64,000 nucleotides of DNA, taken from assembly GCA_023078685.1 (NCBI GenBank), contig JALGAS010000011.1, positions 868,001 through 932,000 on the forward strand, given 5' to 3'. Source of the stretch: Neopestalotiopsis rosae. Lineage: Eukaryota; Ascomycota; Sordariomycetes; Amphisphaeriales; Sporocadaceae. This document shows, in pieces, positions 20,213 through 32,685 of this stretch. The notes below the pieces were generated by a model, which was given only the letters and a program-made list of their open reading frames with translations, did not search any database and was not told the origin of the DNA. Position 1 is the first letter of the stretch; the number at the start of each line of letters is the position of its first letter. Made by a program: the position numbers and the translations under genes.

Positions 20213-22967
20213 GTTATCTGTCGCGCATGTTACGGGAGGAATTTTTCCCTGATAGGCAAAGAAGCTGGTGTAGCACGATCAACGAGAACTCTAAAGTAGA
20301 CCCAGAACTGCATGATTGGAGGCAGCGCAGTAGATGCGATGGAGGTATATATGTCAATGAACTCCCAAGAGACGCAAGGACTTCCCACCTTCTGGCCTAC
20401 CTATTTAGACAAGGTGTTGGGATGCACCCGCACTTGCATGGCCACGAGGGCTGGCTGTTATCGGCGTGGCCATTGCGGCTGGAGAGTCAATTTCCTGCAT
20501 AGAGTGATCAGACAAGAGCCCCGACCACCTCAAACAGTTGTGTAATGTGTCAGAGCACATGTCGGTTTACGAGTACGCATCGCTTGCCTCGCTCAAGAAT
20601 GAAATTATTGCCACACCGTTGGTGCATATCAAGGTCGATGCTACGGACGCAAATGCTGCATCTGGACAGGGCGTCGCCCTCCACAAGCAGCCTCTTCATG
20701 CACGCCGAGCGTCTTGACATTGATTTGATAGTGGAAAGCTGCACGTGCATCGGACGAAAGCTTCTCTCGCACGACTATTTGACCAACCACATGGAGCTGC
20801 TGGCGGTGGATTTGGTACCACCCGAGCTTAGAGGCCCCTGCGTATCTTGAACACTTAGGGTATAATCCATATATTCTCGGTTCATGAACCGAGTCGCGCA
20901 AAGGTTTATGTGTTGAGCAGCCAACCCCTTACAATGACTCGGAGTATCATGTAATCGCCACGTGCGTATTGTCCAATATATCAGCTTGAGCATGTATGTA
21001 GCGATAAATTGGATCGATTGATTGATTTAATGCAGGGTAATATGCTGAGAGCGTCGAAGCCGAACTCTAGTAGAAACATCTCATCTTCTCGATCTTGCGC
21101 AAACGGTCGGAGTCGGAGTGATTCTATTTCAGGCTCGCTGCTTTGAAACTCCATCCATCTCTTCTCCCCTACCTATGGGTTGAGAAGAATCAACAAGAAC
21201 AACAAGGAAACGGAATCGGCGCAATTTCGCAGCTAGAAATATGGCCAATTCGAGTCTACGGAAAACGCCATGGGAGAAGATCCCCGCCGCACAGACCGCG
21301 AATCTGTCAAGAAGGTGGGATGACGGGCAGGTTTATTGGCGCAAGCGCCTCTGGCAGATGCCGAGTGGGAGGCATACTTGTTCGGCCTCTTATCTGATTC
21401 CAGCAAGGCGCCCTGTGTTGGGCGAGAGCCATGAGGCATCTTTTGCCTCGAATGTCCAACTTTCAAACAACAAAGAGGCGCTCGTATATGTGGAATTGAG
21501 AGAACCGCATGCGCTATGAAACTCTATGGCTGAGCAGCGCCGCCCAGTGCTGTCTTGGCCCCAGTCTGTTCTCTTGTTTCCTGCCCCCCCTCTTCTGTGC
21601 TGGCCGTTGCACAACGGTTGCGGGGGAGAAAGGCTCGGTGTTGCTCCACACTGCGTGGGGGAACCAGCCTGCCAGATGCTGGTGAACGGACGATGCCGTA
21701 GTGACTACTAGGTGTAAAGGTCCGAAGTCCGTTAGTATTCAGCAGTCAAGTCTTCTTACCCAGAACAGGAAAATCTCGAACGGTCCGAACTTGTGGTCAA
21801 TGCAACACTAGATCTTGAATGGCGTCGTATTGACCCTTCTGCCGTGTGAGAGCGGCATGATTGGTTCCTTCTGACGACGCGTTGCACTAAACAATACTCA
21901 CCATATTATAGCAATATGATCGCAAAGATGCACTAAAAATACCTTATGAGCGGGTAGTATTGACATCCCCGTCGCTCATGCCACGTAACTTGCGCTTGTA
22001 TTGACATACGTAGCGATCATGCTGAAATGAAGACATTTCGAATCGTCAATGGGCTCACGATTGTGACGAGCCACAACATAGAACCTGCAAGATGTAGCTA
22101 CAGTTGCAACGCCAGTCCATGCTTCGTTGACCTAGATTAGCCCTGGATGAGATAACACATTGACGGCTCTTTCAGGTTTCGACAAAATGGCTTTGCTTCC
22201 AAGTACCGAATGCTGTAATATGCTATCATCGTTGCCACGGAGGCGCACCTGCATCAGCACATGATAAGGCCTGCAGGGGGTGGTGCTGATGCGACCGACA
22301 TTTTCGAGGTAGACAGAATGCAGAGCCTCCTCGCTGCCGTCAGATATATCTCTATGAGGATGGAATCCCTCAAGATCCATCTCCAAGACTAATCAAATCC
22401 GGCCCAGATCTTCGAGGTCGTTCTTCGATGAAGCCAAGCTTTGACGTACGCATGTATATACCTGCCTAGGTAGGTAGGTTCAGTACCCGCCGTCCAACAC
22501 GAGAACCAGAGAGCCGCAAACCCTGCATTCATAAGAGGGATGAAGTACTTGATGCTTTGATAGCGTCCAAGCGCGAAATAAAGTCCAGCGGGTATTGTGA
22601 TCACAGACCTCAAGACGGATGCCGAGCTTACGATACAAACAGCCTTAAGTGTCCAAAAGTAGAAACTTTTTGAGCATACTACTCCACAAGGGCCATGTGC
22701 CACAGACATCCCACCCACGATATGTACTCGGGCAGCCTCCTTGCTACATATATGCAAAGGTCACAAACTACTTGCTGGGGTAATGTTGAAGCTTTGAAGA
22801 ATTCGCGGCTTGTCAACATTGATTACCACAGCTGCACTCAAAGTACGTCGGGTCAGGTCCTACAAGTGATCACATTATGCACATCAACGCTTTACTTGAT
22901 CCAATATTGAGACCCGCGACAACGAACACAGACCGTACGTATGTATTCCAAACATGGCCAAGCAGGC
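20213..22967. other. 2.75-kb stretch without a supported gene
   Basis: The longest gene-poor stretch. Two frames deserve mention. One at 22389-22757 (-) has hydrophobic segments (IPAGLYFALG, FAALWFSCW) and could be a membrane-protein remnant. A 92-codon frame at 21241-21519 (+) starts with an ATG after a CAACAAGAACAACAAGG leader. Neither shows a family. A TAGGTAGGTAGG run is at about 22470. No transposon ends or long repeats are visible. Confidence 0.5.
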
Positions 22968-25770
22968 TTATGGACCGAAAGAGAACTCCTCAGGAACTTC
23001 TAGACTCAGGCGAATGGCCAGGTCCGACGGATGTGAACTGGTTCCGACCGAAATCTCGTGTGCTCCCTTCTCGACTCTCCAGCAGTAACCTCCCTCATCC
23101 TTTGCTCGATCGTCCCAATACGCCATGGAGTCTCTGCCGAACTGCATCTCAACAGTCTCCTCCTCACCAGGGTGTAGCTTCACCTTCTCAAAAGCGACCA
23201 AGGATTTGCATGGTCGTCCTTTGTCTTCACTGGCGTGAGGCGGCGAAAGATATACTTGGACTACCTGTGATCCGACCCTAGAGCCAGTATTCTTGATCGT
23301 GGCAGTGACCTTGACTGTATCAAGTGGGCCGTTCATTACTTTTCCACCGACCTTCACGCCTGAGACCTCAAACGTCGTATAGCCGAGCCCAAAACCGAAA
23401 GGAAATCGCACTTCCATCTCTGTGTCGTAATGCCGGTCAAAATGGCGGTACCCAACATTGACGCCCTCGACGTAGTCAACTTGACGCGATTCGTAGCTAT
23501 CGAGGCCAAAATTTCCGTAACAAGCTGTGTGCTCATACTTGATAGGCCATGAAACGGGCAGTCTGCCGCTCGGGTTGACGTCTCCGAGTATAACGTCCAG
23601 AATAGAATTGCCAGTCTCCTGGCCAGCGTACCACCCCTGTATCAGTGCGGCGACATCGTCAATCCATGGAAGCTCGACAGGCACGCCAGTGGTGAGCACG
23701 ACGACGGTACTGGGATTTGCCTCGGCCACTCCTGCGACGAGTCGGTCCTGCGATCCATTGGCAGGAAGCCGCATGGACTCGAGGTCCTGGCCCTCTGTCT
23801 CCCACTGCACTGTGTTACCGACAAGGCATATGGCGACATCGGCCTCCTTGGCTAGCTTTATGGCCTCATCGTACAGATTTGCCTCCATCTCTTCTTGGTA
23901 GACTAAGCCCAAGTGGGCAGAGACCTGTTCTTGCAGAAGTGAGAGCTCGGAATTATTCACCTGAGACTGGATCGTCTCGATGACAATTTCGTATGACTTT
24001 TCAGAACAAAATTCATATTGAAATCGATGCTCCTCGTGCACTCCCAAGAAGAAGGCCATGCTGTCCTTTGTTTCTTTTTCTTGGTGGCTGAGCATCTCAC
24101 CGTTGATGAATAGCTTGGAAGGGCCCATGCCAGAGAAGCTGAGATAGTGCTTGCCGGAAAACGGTGGTGTGTAAGAGGTGGAAAAACGAGCCGATAGCGG
24201 CTTTTCCTTGAGGCTGTCGTTCATCATTGAAGTAAAGAAACCTCGAGCGTAGTGCTCTGTCCACACTGGCTCACCATAAAGGTCTTGGTTATTATAAAAA
24301 TCAGCCGTGAAGCCTGTTTTTCCTGCCCGGCTCACTGATCCGACAATTAAATCAGGATATACGCGGAAAATATGCGACCCTGTAGTGTATGTAAGCGTCT
24401 ATCCATATAATAATAATTCTGTGTCACCATAGGTACCTTTGGAGTAAGTGAGCTCGACTTGATCGCCGAGCCGTTTCTCAAAGGCATCGTACGGTGAGAT
24501 CTTGTAATGGCAGTTGAGCGATGCGCTACCACCGCCGTGTGCTGCTGCATACTTGGCTAGTGGTCCGAGCAACGCAATCTTTTTGACCTTTTTGAGATCA
24601 ATAGGAAGAATGTCCCGACTGTTCTTCAAGAGAACAATTCCATCTGCTCCTGCTTCTCTGATGAGTTCTCGGTGTTCAGGGAGATCGACCGACTTCTCAG
24701 GAGGAGTCTCACGACGGTCGTCCAGCTTGCCAGTGCGCTTCAGCAGCTTGACGAACGTAGCAACGCATCTGTCGAGTTCGTCAGCAGAAATCCGGCCTGC
24801 AAGGATAGCCTTATTTACTGCTTCGGAAGTTCGATGCTTTGGAGGTCCGGGCATTTCGAGACCAAGTCTATCATCAGCACCTGTCAGTCTACACAGAGGC
24901 TTTTCCTGGCTCAGCTGCATAACTTACCCATATTTCACACTTTCAATAGTATTGGATACTGCTCCCCAATCACTCATCAAGAGTCCACCGTACCCCCATT
25001 CTTCTCTGAGAATGGTTTGGAAGAATGTCGGCTGTGCGTCAACGTGCTGCCCGTTGACCTTTGGATAGCTAGACATGAAACACCAGGGATCCGATTTCTT
25101 CAGGACAATCTCAAATGCTCGCAGATAGATCTCACTAATCGTGTGATTAGTAATGTTTGTCGTGCAACAGAGTTGTACAGGAAATGTACCGTAATGCTCG
25201 GCCTGAGATTGTCTCATCGACAGTAAAGCGCCGCGTGTCTTGCTCATTGGCTAGAAAATGCTTGACGGTAGCTGCCACCCGTTCGCTCTGCAAGCCCTTG
25301 ACATACTCGGCCGCCATGAGACCCGAGAGAAGAGGGTCTTCTGAGAAAGCTTCAAAATTTCGACCTCCTAAAGGGGATCGATGTGCGCACACTGTTGGCC
25401 CAAGAACGACATAAGCGCCTTTTGTTTGAGCTTCTTGTCCCAGAGCCTGGCCTATTCGCCACGAGAGTTTTCGATCAAAGGTTGCTGCGAGGGACACACA
25501 TGCAGGAAAGCAAGCAGCAGTCTTTCCATCAAAGAATTCGGCACCCCTCGCGCCATTGGGGCCATCAGATACCTAAGTGCAAAGTGTTAGTAGAGTTGTC
25601 GCATGGGTACTGGGCCGAAAACAAACTTTGAGAGAGGGTATGCCCAGCCTCTCTACAGGCCACGTCTCCCACGTATTTCTGCCAGCTAGTAGGGTTATTT
25701 TCTCGTCCAGCGTGAGACGGGCTACGAGGTCGTTGACCTCACGATCTAGATCGATAATGGGATCTGCCAT
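22968..25770 (-). CDS. GH3 beta-glucosidase with PA14 domain, apparently intracellular
   Basis: A predicted 858-residue family GH3 enzyme that releases glucose from beta-glucosides. Introns are 25573-25626, 25135-25189, 24868-24927 and 24380-24436; exons sum to 2577. The order is an N-terminal TIM-barrel (VSDGPNGARG; KHFLANEQ near residue 152; nucleophile Asp231 in MSDWGA), then a second domain (GADGIVLLKN). An inserted PA14-like segment starts near FTADFYNNQDLYG, and the fibronectin-III-like end contains VQVYLSPP. The start MADPIIDLDREVNDLV has no signal peptide and the next in-frame methionines do not create one, so the enzyme is probably cytosolic. It is divergent from a sugar transporter, the classic pair for uptake followed by internal hydrolysis. 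The exact glycoside is unknown. Confidence 0.95.
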
Positions 25771-26646
25771 TTTCTACCACTGTGACACTGGATGTGCTAA
25801 AGGTTACAATGTCGAGAGCAAGTAAGTATTCTAGGGAAGGAGTTTCCGGCAAAGACGAAGATGATCCGAACTACAGTTCCGCAACTTATAGCCTCCATAG
25901 ACTGCTGCGAGCCATTCAGCATCTAGAGTGGGCCGCCATAACTTCGGCTCTCCAGAAAGAGAGCATGGTATACTCCGTGAATTCTCCGCTTCATTAAACC
26001 ATGCATGGAGTTGCTGGCAGTTCAAAGAAAGAGCCCGCCATTTGTTCTGTCGGAGTCATGAGCCGAGCACCCATTTTACGTATCATGTGGTGAGATCAAT
26101 GGCTAGCTAGGCTGACTTGTATCGACCACTGTCCACTCCCAAGGTGAGATGGAAATCGTCTTTTTGGAGCAAGAGGAGATCACCTCGACTTACTCCAGAG
26201 ATTCTCCGCTAGCGCTGCCCGCCAACGCCGCTATTCGGAAGAGCGTTACCGACTTCTCGGAGTTGTACACCTAGACTGGCCCAATCAGGCTCGGCTTCAG
26301 AGCAAGAGGACACGGACTATTGGCCCGATTTTGTAGTCTAGTCTGCTTTGCCCTTTCCCCCAACATGATGCAGGGTTCACGTACACGCCTCTAGAGGCGC
26401 TCCGCACTTTTCTCCAGCTCAATACAGTCTCCACCCCCAGAGCCGATTCCTGGGGTTGTACGACCTCGAGCTCTACAATTGGTACCGGCGTTGGTATGGT
26501 GTCGAAAGTGGGTTGTATATATATATATGCGACTGAGCTGATGAGGTAGCAACCCTCTGCCGATTCTCCCCCACGGTCTCGAATTCCTTCGCCCGCCAGA
26601 GCACCTCATCTTGGATTCTCCTTACAATCATTCGAAGTACTTACAT
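25771..26646. promoter_or_regulatory. Divergent promoter between beta-glucosidase and sugar transporter
   Basis: An 876-bp shared upstream region. It contains CGG-N9-CCG (AGTCATGAG spacer) near 26051 and CGG-N10-CCG near 26236, candidate zinc-cluster sites. It also holds a short (AT)n run at about 26517-26529, near the transporter start. None of the N7 palindromes of cluster A occur here. Confidence 0.5.
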
Positions 26647-28519
26647 ATGGTTTCGTCTATAATGACTACTAATGAAAACTCGGGCAAGGATGCTGTTCAG
26701 CATACCGAGACTACTGCCAGAGTGCTGGAAGCAACTTCTGGTGCTGCCGAGTTCGAAGCCGAACAACATGCCCTCTCCCGAACGGAAGCTATCAAAATGA
26801 ACGTGAAACCGTTGGCGTGGTGTAAGTCATGATAACAAGGTTATATTGATGCATGGACCACGAAGATTGACAAAGCGAGGTAGGCATGTACATGTTCTTC
26901 ATATGTATTATGTGGGGATTTGATGGACTTGCGGGTGGTGTCGTCACCTCCATCGCCGAATTTCGAAAGGACTTTGGTTATCCGTACGCGGGAGATTATG
27001 TCGTCGATGCAAATTGGCAGCTCGGATGGCTTGCCGCCACCTTATTCGGTACGTTCCATCGAACTTGATTCAGGTCTGGCGGTTAGTAATTCTCCTCGAG
27101 GCCTGGTGTTTGGCGGCCTGGTTGCTGGGCTTGCCGTCAACAGATGGGGTCGTTCACCAGTCATTGCGGCGGGGTATCTGGTAAGTATTGCTGGAGTATT
27201 CGTGCAGGTCTTTGCTTCAACACCTGCCGAGTTCTTCGGAGGCAAGATCCTCACCGGTGTTCCGCTCGGTTGCTTTACGACGGTTGCTCCGACTTACGCA
27301 TCTGAAATGGCACCGTTGCCAATTCGAGGGGCCATCACTGCAGGGATGAATTTTGCCATTGTTCTTGGGCAACTGATTGGGTACGGTGTCATGCGACAAG
27401 CTAGCTTTTACACTGGCGCCTTGACTTACAAGATCCTATTCTCAACCCAATGGGGGTTTGCTGTTGTTGGCCTTGCCATCCTGCCATTCTTTCCCGAGTG
27501 AGTGGACAAATGAGACCCTTCCGACTGATTTCCAAAGTGAGAATCTCAAGTCTGCTGACCTATTCAGATCGCCATACTGGCTTGTTGCTCACGGAAGACA
27601 CGAAAAAGCGAGGGCCAATCTCGTCAAGCTCCACGATGCTGACTATAACATCGACGGCCACATGGCAGAGATTCATGATTCACTGGCAAGAATCAACCAG
27701 GAGAATGAGAGCCAGGGAAGCATGGCCGAGTGTTTCGACAGGAAGAACTGGAAGCGAACTTTGGTAGCCACTAGCACATTCTTTATCCAGAATGCATGCG
27801 GCAATTCATGGGTGATTGGATATATGAGCTGTAAGAATGTCCATCTATGTAGTCACTGGCGCTCAGGGAAGCGAGATCGCATGACAAGTATTGGCTAACA
27901 AGTGATTCATACAGACTTCATGCAGCTTGGTGGAATGAGCGCAGCGAAGTCCTTCGATACCACGGTCGGTCTGTCGGGGCTCATGGTTGTAGGCAATATG
28001 TGCGGTTGGATATTTGTGGAATGGTTTGGCCGGCGTGCAACTGCCCTGTGGGGAACCATCGTCTTGAGTGTTGTTCTGTTCATGATCGGGATCCTGGCAT
28101 CCGTGTCGGTAAGCGGCGCCATCTGGGGACAGGTAGCATGCATGGCTCTATGGTCCTTCGTGTATCAAGGCACGATCGGTTCCGTGGCCTGGCCGATCGC
28201 TGCCGAGAACGCAACAACTCGTCTTCGCGGCCCAACGCAGTCACTGGCCACTATGATGAACGGCCTGTCGTCTTGCATCTGGAGCTTTGCCTTACCGTAC
28301 GCCATCAACCCCGACCAGGGTAATATGGGTGGTAAGATTGCATTCGTCTTCGGCGCCGTGTTGGTCGTGGCCTCTGTCTTCATCTACTTCATGTACCCGG
28401 AGACCAAAAGGCGTACATATATCGAGATTGACGAGCTCTGGAACAGGGGGATCCCTCCACGCCATTTTGCCAAGACCGATCTGATAACCATCGCAGCGGA
28501 GGAGACCAAAGATGTGTAA
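26647..28519 (+). CDS. MFS sugar transporter (alpha-glucoside/oligosaccharide H+ symporter type)
   Basis: A predicted 534-residue, 12-helix plasma-membrane sugar porter. Introns are 26822-26883, 27049-27100, 27498-27567 and 27831-27914; exons sum to 1605. The family signatures in order are VNRWGRSP after helix 2, PESPYWLVAHGR after helix 6, FGRRATALWG between helices 8 and 9, and the closing PETKRRTYIEIDELW. That last motif and the long N-terminal cytosolic tail resemble fungal maltose/lactose/cellodextrin-type transporters more than monosaccharide porters. It is divergent from an intracellular GH3 enzyme, so uptake of a beta-linked disaccharide or aryl-glucoside is likely (inference). A second start at 26662 is possible. 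Confidence 0.93.
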
Positions 28520-28829
28520 AGGCAGTGAAAGTGTCAAATTATAGTTTTAAGTTACGAACGTTGCAGCAAGCACTCAAGTTTGAGTAGAATAAGATACCTT
28601 ATTCTTATTAGCCCGAGACAGATTATTGTGGATGTATCGAGACACCCTAGACTAAAGGCAGCGCCTGCTTAGGGGTTTAATATGTAAGATCACCCCAACC
28701 TTGGCCCAAGAGGGGGAAGGCGTTTGCCAGCCGCCGCCAGATCATGCTATTTCTGTGCCGTCGCAGCGCTCAGGCCATGTATACTCTCTTTCTATCGACT
28801 GACAGAAGCTCGCAACTTGGTGCAGATTG
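28520..28829. other. Promoter gap before the second regulator
   Basis: A short gap between the transporter stop and the regulator ATG on the same strand. AT-rich near the transporter, then GC-richer. No distinct motif seen. Confidence 0.6.
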
Positions 28830-30782
28830 ATGTCGAGTCACTCGAGAAAGGGACGAAAGATTGCTCGCAGAGCTTGCGACTTGTGCCGAGATCGCAAGAT
28901 CCAGTGCCTCTTTGATGCCGGCAATGTGCAGAGCTGCCAGAAATGTTCTCAAAGCGAGGTGCCGTGCACCTTTTTGACAGAGCGACGCCCACGAGGGCCG
29001 CCTAATCGGTATGCAATCCATACATCATATTTGGTGCAGCGGGGCCCTGTCACCTGGCACAAAGTCATTTTATCTAGGAGGCTATTAACGATGGAGATAT
29101 CCCAGTCGGGTCATAGAGGCGCAACGCCGGGCTCGCGTGTCTCCTGCCCTCCCATCTGAGGGTCTAGCACATGGCGGAGACGCGCCCTCCAGCGTTTTAC
29201 CTTTACAGATTGGAAACTTGACCATAGAGCACCTGGTACCAAGGCATACATTCCGAGCCCTCATTGCTGAGTTCTTGACGCGCGTCTATCCCCTACTGCC
29301 CTTGGTTCATGTGCCCGAATTCTCGCTCCGGTTTGAGGCCGGTGACTATGACCGGGACCCTCGGTTTTTTCGTCTGTGCATTGCAATTTGCGCAGTCACT
29401 ATGGCCTCTATACCGCGGCAGGTTGAGACCTATGCCTGCGATTTATATCAGGATGCCGGCCAATTGGTGGAGAGAGCAGCACATATTGTCCTCACTTGTA
29501 GGCTCTCATCGGACATGTCTTGGCAACAGAAGCCCAGCACCAGTGACATGCTCGTGTCCGTGATGCTGTCCATGGCCGCCCACTATGCCGAATGGGCGCA
29601 TATAGGTTGGGCGTATGCCAGCGAGGCGACGCATGCCTTTCGTGGCCTAGAGCTCTACAGGCGTGAGGCTCATATTAATTTGACTGTCATCGAATCCGAA
29701 TTATGCAAACGCGCTTTTTGGATTATGTATATCATGCAAATGTAAGTATTTACCTTGCGCTCGTGGTGTATTTTTACCTGCATGCCTACATACATAACCA
29801 TCTGTTTAGCCATGACCGCCTATCTCACATCACACCACATACCAGCCTCTGTTACGAACCAACGCGTACGGACTGGAATTTCATGCTCCCAATCGAGGCA
29901 TCTGATTTCGATCTTGGTCCTAGTCGTGACTCCGGAACAAACACTGAAACATACCACGGACGCCGACCGATCATATACGGATTTATTGCACTCATCAGAA
30001 CATTTCTGTATGTTGCAGAAGTTTCATGCCGTGACTTGTCAGGGCCAAGGCTTATCAAAGAGACAAACATCGACAATCATTGTCTTTATAGTTTATCGAC
30101 TACTCCAGGAGAAGCCACGGCCACTTCTAGTCGCAACGAGGCACTGCTCGCTGTCGTCTCAAACCTACAGAGTGTCTTGGGAGAGCTACCAGATGGCCTG
30201 AGACTATCCTCCCGCTCATCTACTGAGGACTCGCCGCACGTCGAGGAGGAAGACACGTCCATCATTTGCCATCAATATGCCATCATGCGTGTCAATATTC
30301 ATGTTACAAACCTTTACCTTCAGTCAACTTTGCTTGACTTATGCCTAGGTGCAGCAGCTGATCCAGCTGAATACGGGTCTTCAGAGTCCGGTCCAGACAC
30401 AAGTGTTTCCAGATCGCTAAGCGACCATAAAGAACTATGGGATCTAAGGGAAAATATTGTCCGTGAGCTACTATATGTACTCGAAAATTCGACAACAAAA
30501 GTCTTAGAGGCCAACGGGCTGTCTCTTGTAAGTGAGCTTCTTCCACCAAATCTAAACCCTTCTGACATGGACCAGATTGTGAAAATAAGGGAAATAGCAG
30601 CATCTCTACTGGTGGAAAATGACAATCCCAACGACGCGAAGACCTCTCAAAGACGAAGCGGATACTATATATCGCAGTTCACAAATATTCTGGCGAGGCT
30701 CGATTATCTCTCGAAAACAAAGCAGGAGTTGAGGGTCATGGAGAGAGGGACCATACAAGCTGGCCAAAATGTCTCAAAATAA
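28830..30782 (+). CDS. Zn(II)2Cys6 transcription factor next to the beta-glucoside genes
   Basis: A predicted 595-residue nuclear regulator; introns 29009-29105 and 29742-29809; exons sum to 1788. The zinc cluster spans residues 16-46 (CDLCRDRKIQC ... CQKCSQSEVPC; CX2CX6CX9CX2CX6C). Splicing joins it to the basic tail PPNRRVIEAQRRAR. A fungal-specific transcription factor domain follows (FLTRVYPLLPLVHVPEF; then GLELYRREAHINL and CKRAFWIMYIMQI). No gene name is assigned. Its position after the GH3 and transporter pair suggests local control of beta-glucoside uptake. The upstream start choice is the first ATG after a stop-bearing leader. Confidence 0.9.
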
Positions 30783-31616
30783 CGCATATAAGACTCTCAA
30801 AGGGCAATGTATGATACGCATTGATCCCCTGAAATCTCCCATGCAAACCGAACTGACACTTTGGACCCACGAGAACCCTACCTATGCTAGCTATTTGTGC
30901 TGGGGTTTTCCTTTAGTCAATGAAAAAGTCTGCGCCTTCTCTAGTCGCAAGATGCTGATATTCCAAGTGTTCTCGACTCACGTGGGTGTTGCATTGGAAA
31001 CACTCCTATTAATCAGTGTTCGGTCTCTGCTCGATTTGCCATAAAAATGAGTACGTTGACAAGCGAGGCGTCATGGCGTTTGCACAAGCTTACTGTCGAC
31101 GCGCAAATGGTGATGGATTCCCAAGGTTATTGTATCTAGTATATCCAAGGACAGGCGCAATTTGGTCGATGTCCCCCACGCTCTTGTTAACCAAGCACGG
31201 CCCCTGTGACTCAATCCGGAGATCTGAAGACATGCGCTGTGAGCTTGGAACACTTCAAATAAAACTTCCGTTTGACCATACGCTTAGTTTCTTGACGCCT
31301 AGATCTGGCTGATAGGTCTCGATCATGCATAGACGGTTGCAGTGCGGAGTGTAACCGACGAGCTTTGACCGAAATGATCGAATTGTGGCCGAATGGAGAC
31401 GTGCCTCCGTTGTTTCGGTTAACTCAAACCAAGATTCAACCCGGACTCAATCGCTCCGCAAGTCGTTATTGTTCGTTGCCAAGGCCTCCCGACATGATCA
31501 CTTGTCGCCCGTGTATTTTCCTCTTTTTCGATTTTGACTGATATAAAAAAGCCAGTATAGTCGAGCGTCGAGACGAAGACCGTCGAGTACACCTTTGTAC
31601 AAGAGAATCTGCCGTC
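30783..31616. other. LPMO promoter region, no gene
   Basis: Open frames here are short and unsupported. The last 60 bases before the LPMO ATG include an AT-rich TGATATAAAAAAG, a TATA-like element. Confidence 0.6.
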
Positions 31617-32685
31617 ATGATGTTTCTGAAGGGTACACTCCTCGCGGCCTTCGGGTTTGCTACAACAGTTCTTGGTCACGGGTACGTGACCACATTCACC
31701 ACTGATGGGACATCGAACCAAGGTTTCCTCTGTATGATTGCAGCTCCTTCTCATGGGCTTGCATGCTCACTCCGTGAAATGATGCTTACAATGCTTGCAA
31801 GTGGACTACTATTACCAGAAGGTTAACACGGGATCCTTCCCAAATATCGCAGCATGGTGAGTCTATTTCTGCCCTCTATATAATAATGACATACCCGTGA
31901 TCTATCTATCTTCGCGCACTAGCTGATGATTCTCGTCAGGTATGCAGAGAATCTGGATAGCGGATTCGTAGCACCCGACGCATACGGTACATCCGACATC
32001 AACTGCCATAAGAATTCAGCCCCAGGAGTCCTCACAACTACGGTCAGTGCAGGTGGCAGCATTACGTTTCAATGGCCCTCCACCTGGCCCCATCCATACG
32101 GCCCCATTCTCACGTATATCGCTGCATGCAATGGCAATTGTAGTACAGTGGACAAGTCGACGCTGAGCTGGGTCAAGATCGATGCATCCGGGATTGACTA
32201 CAGTACCCAGACCTGGGCCTCTCAGGTCCTGATCAACCAGGCCGGTAAATGGACAACCAAGGTCCCTTCGTCTCTCAAGGCCGGAAATTATGTCTTCAGG
32301 CATGAGATCATTGCGTAAGAGATCCTCCGAGTTCCCTGAATCTGTTTGTTCTCGTTACGACCGTATTGTCTCATGACACTTTCCGTCTCATCTTCTCTCT
32401 CTATTGTTCTTTCTTTCTTTCCCTTTGTGTTGCTGTTGAGTATTTACGAAAAAGCATCCTGTGCTAATGGTCGCAAACAGTCTGCATGGAGCTGGAACCC
32501 TTAACGGTGCACAAAACTACCCGCAATGCTTCAATATTGCTGTCACAGGCTCAGGGAGCACCTCTCTTCCCACCGGAACTTTGGGCGTCAATCTCTATAA
32601 GAACACCGACCCTGGCATCTATTTCAACCCCTACGTGACTATCACTAGTTACACCATGCCAGGACCAACTTTGTGGACGGGTTGA
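31617..32685 (+). CDS. AA9 lytic polysaccharide monooxygenase (secreted)
   Basis: A predicted 246-residue copper enzyme that oxidatively cleaves cellulose or related glucans. Introns are 31723-31801, 31857-31939 and 32315-32480; exons sum to 741. Residues 1-20 are a signal peptide ending in VLG, which places His21 at the mature N-terminus as the first ligand of the copper histidine brace. The second brace residue is His105 in WPHPYGP. RHEIIALHGAG and NYPQCFNI carry the usual second-sphere His and axial Tyr. There is no linker or CBM1. The pre-intron piece is short and the 55-nt second exon supplies [11 protein letters not shown]. It fits functionally with the GH12 enzyme and the uptake genes nearby. 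Carbohydrate specificity cannot be read. Confidence 0.95.
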
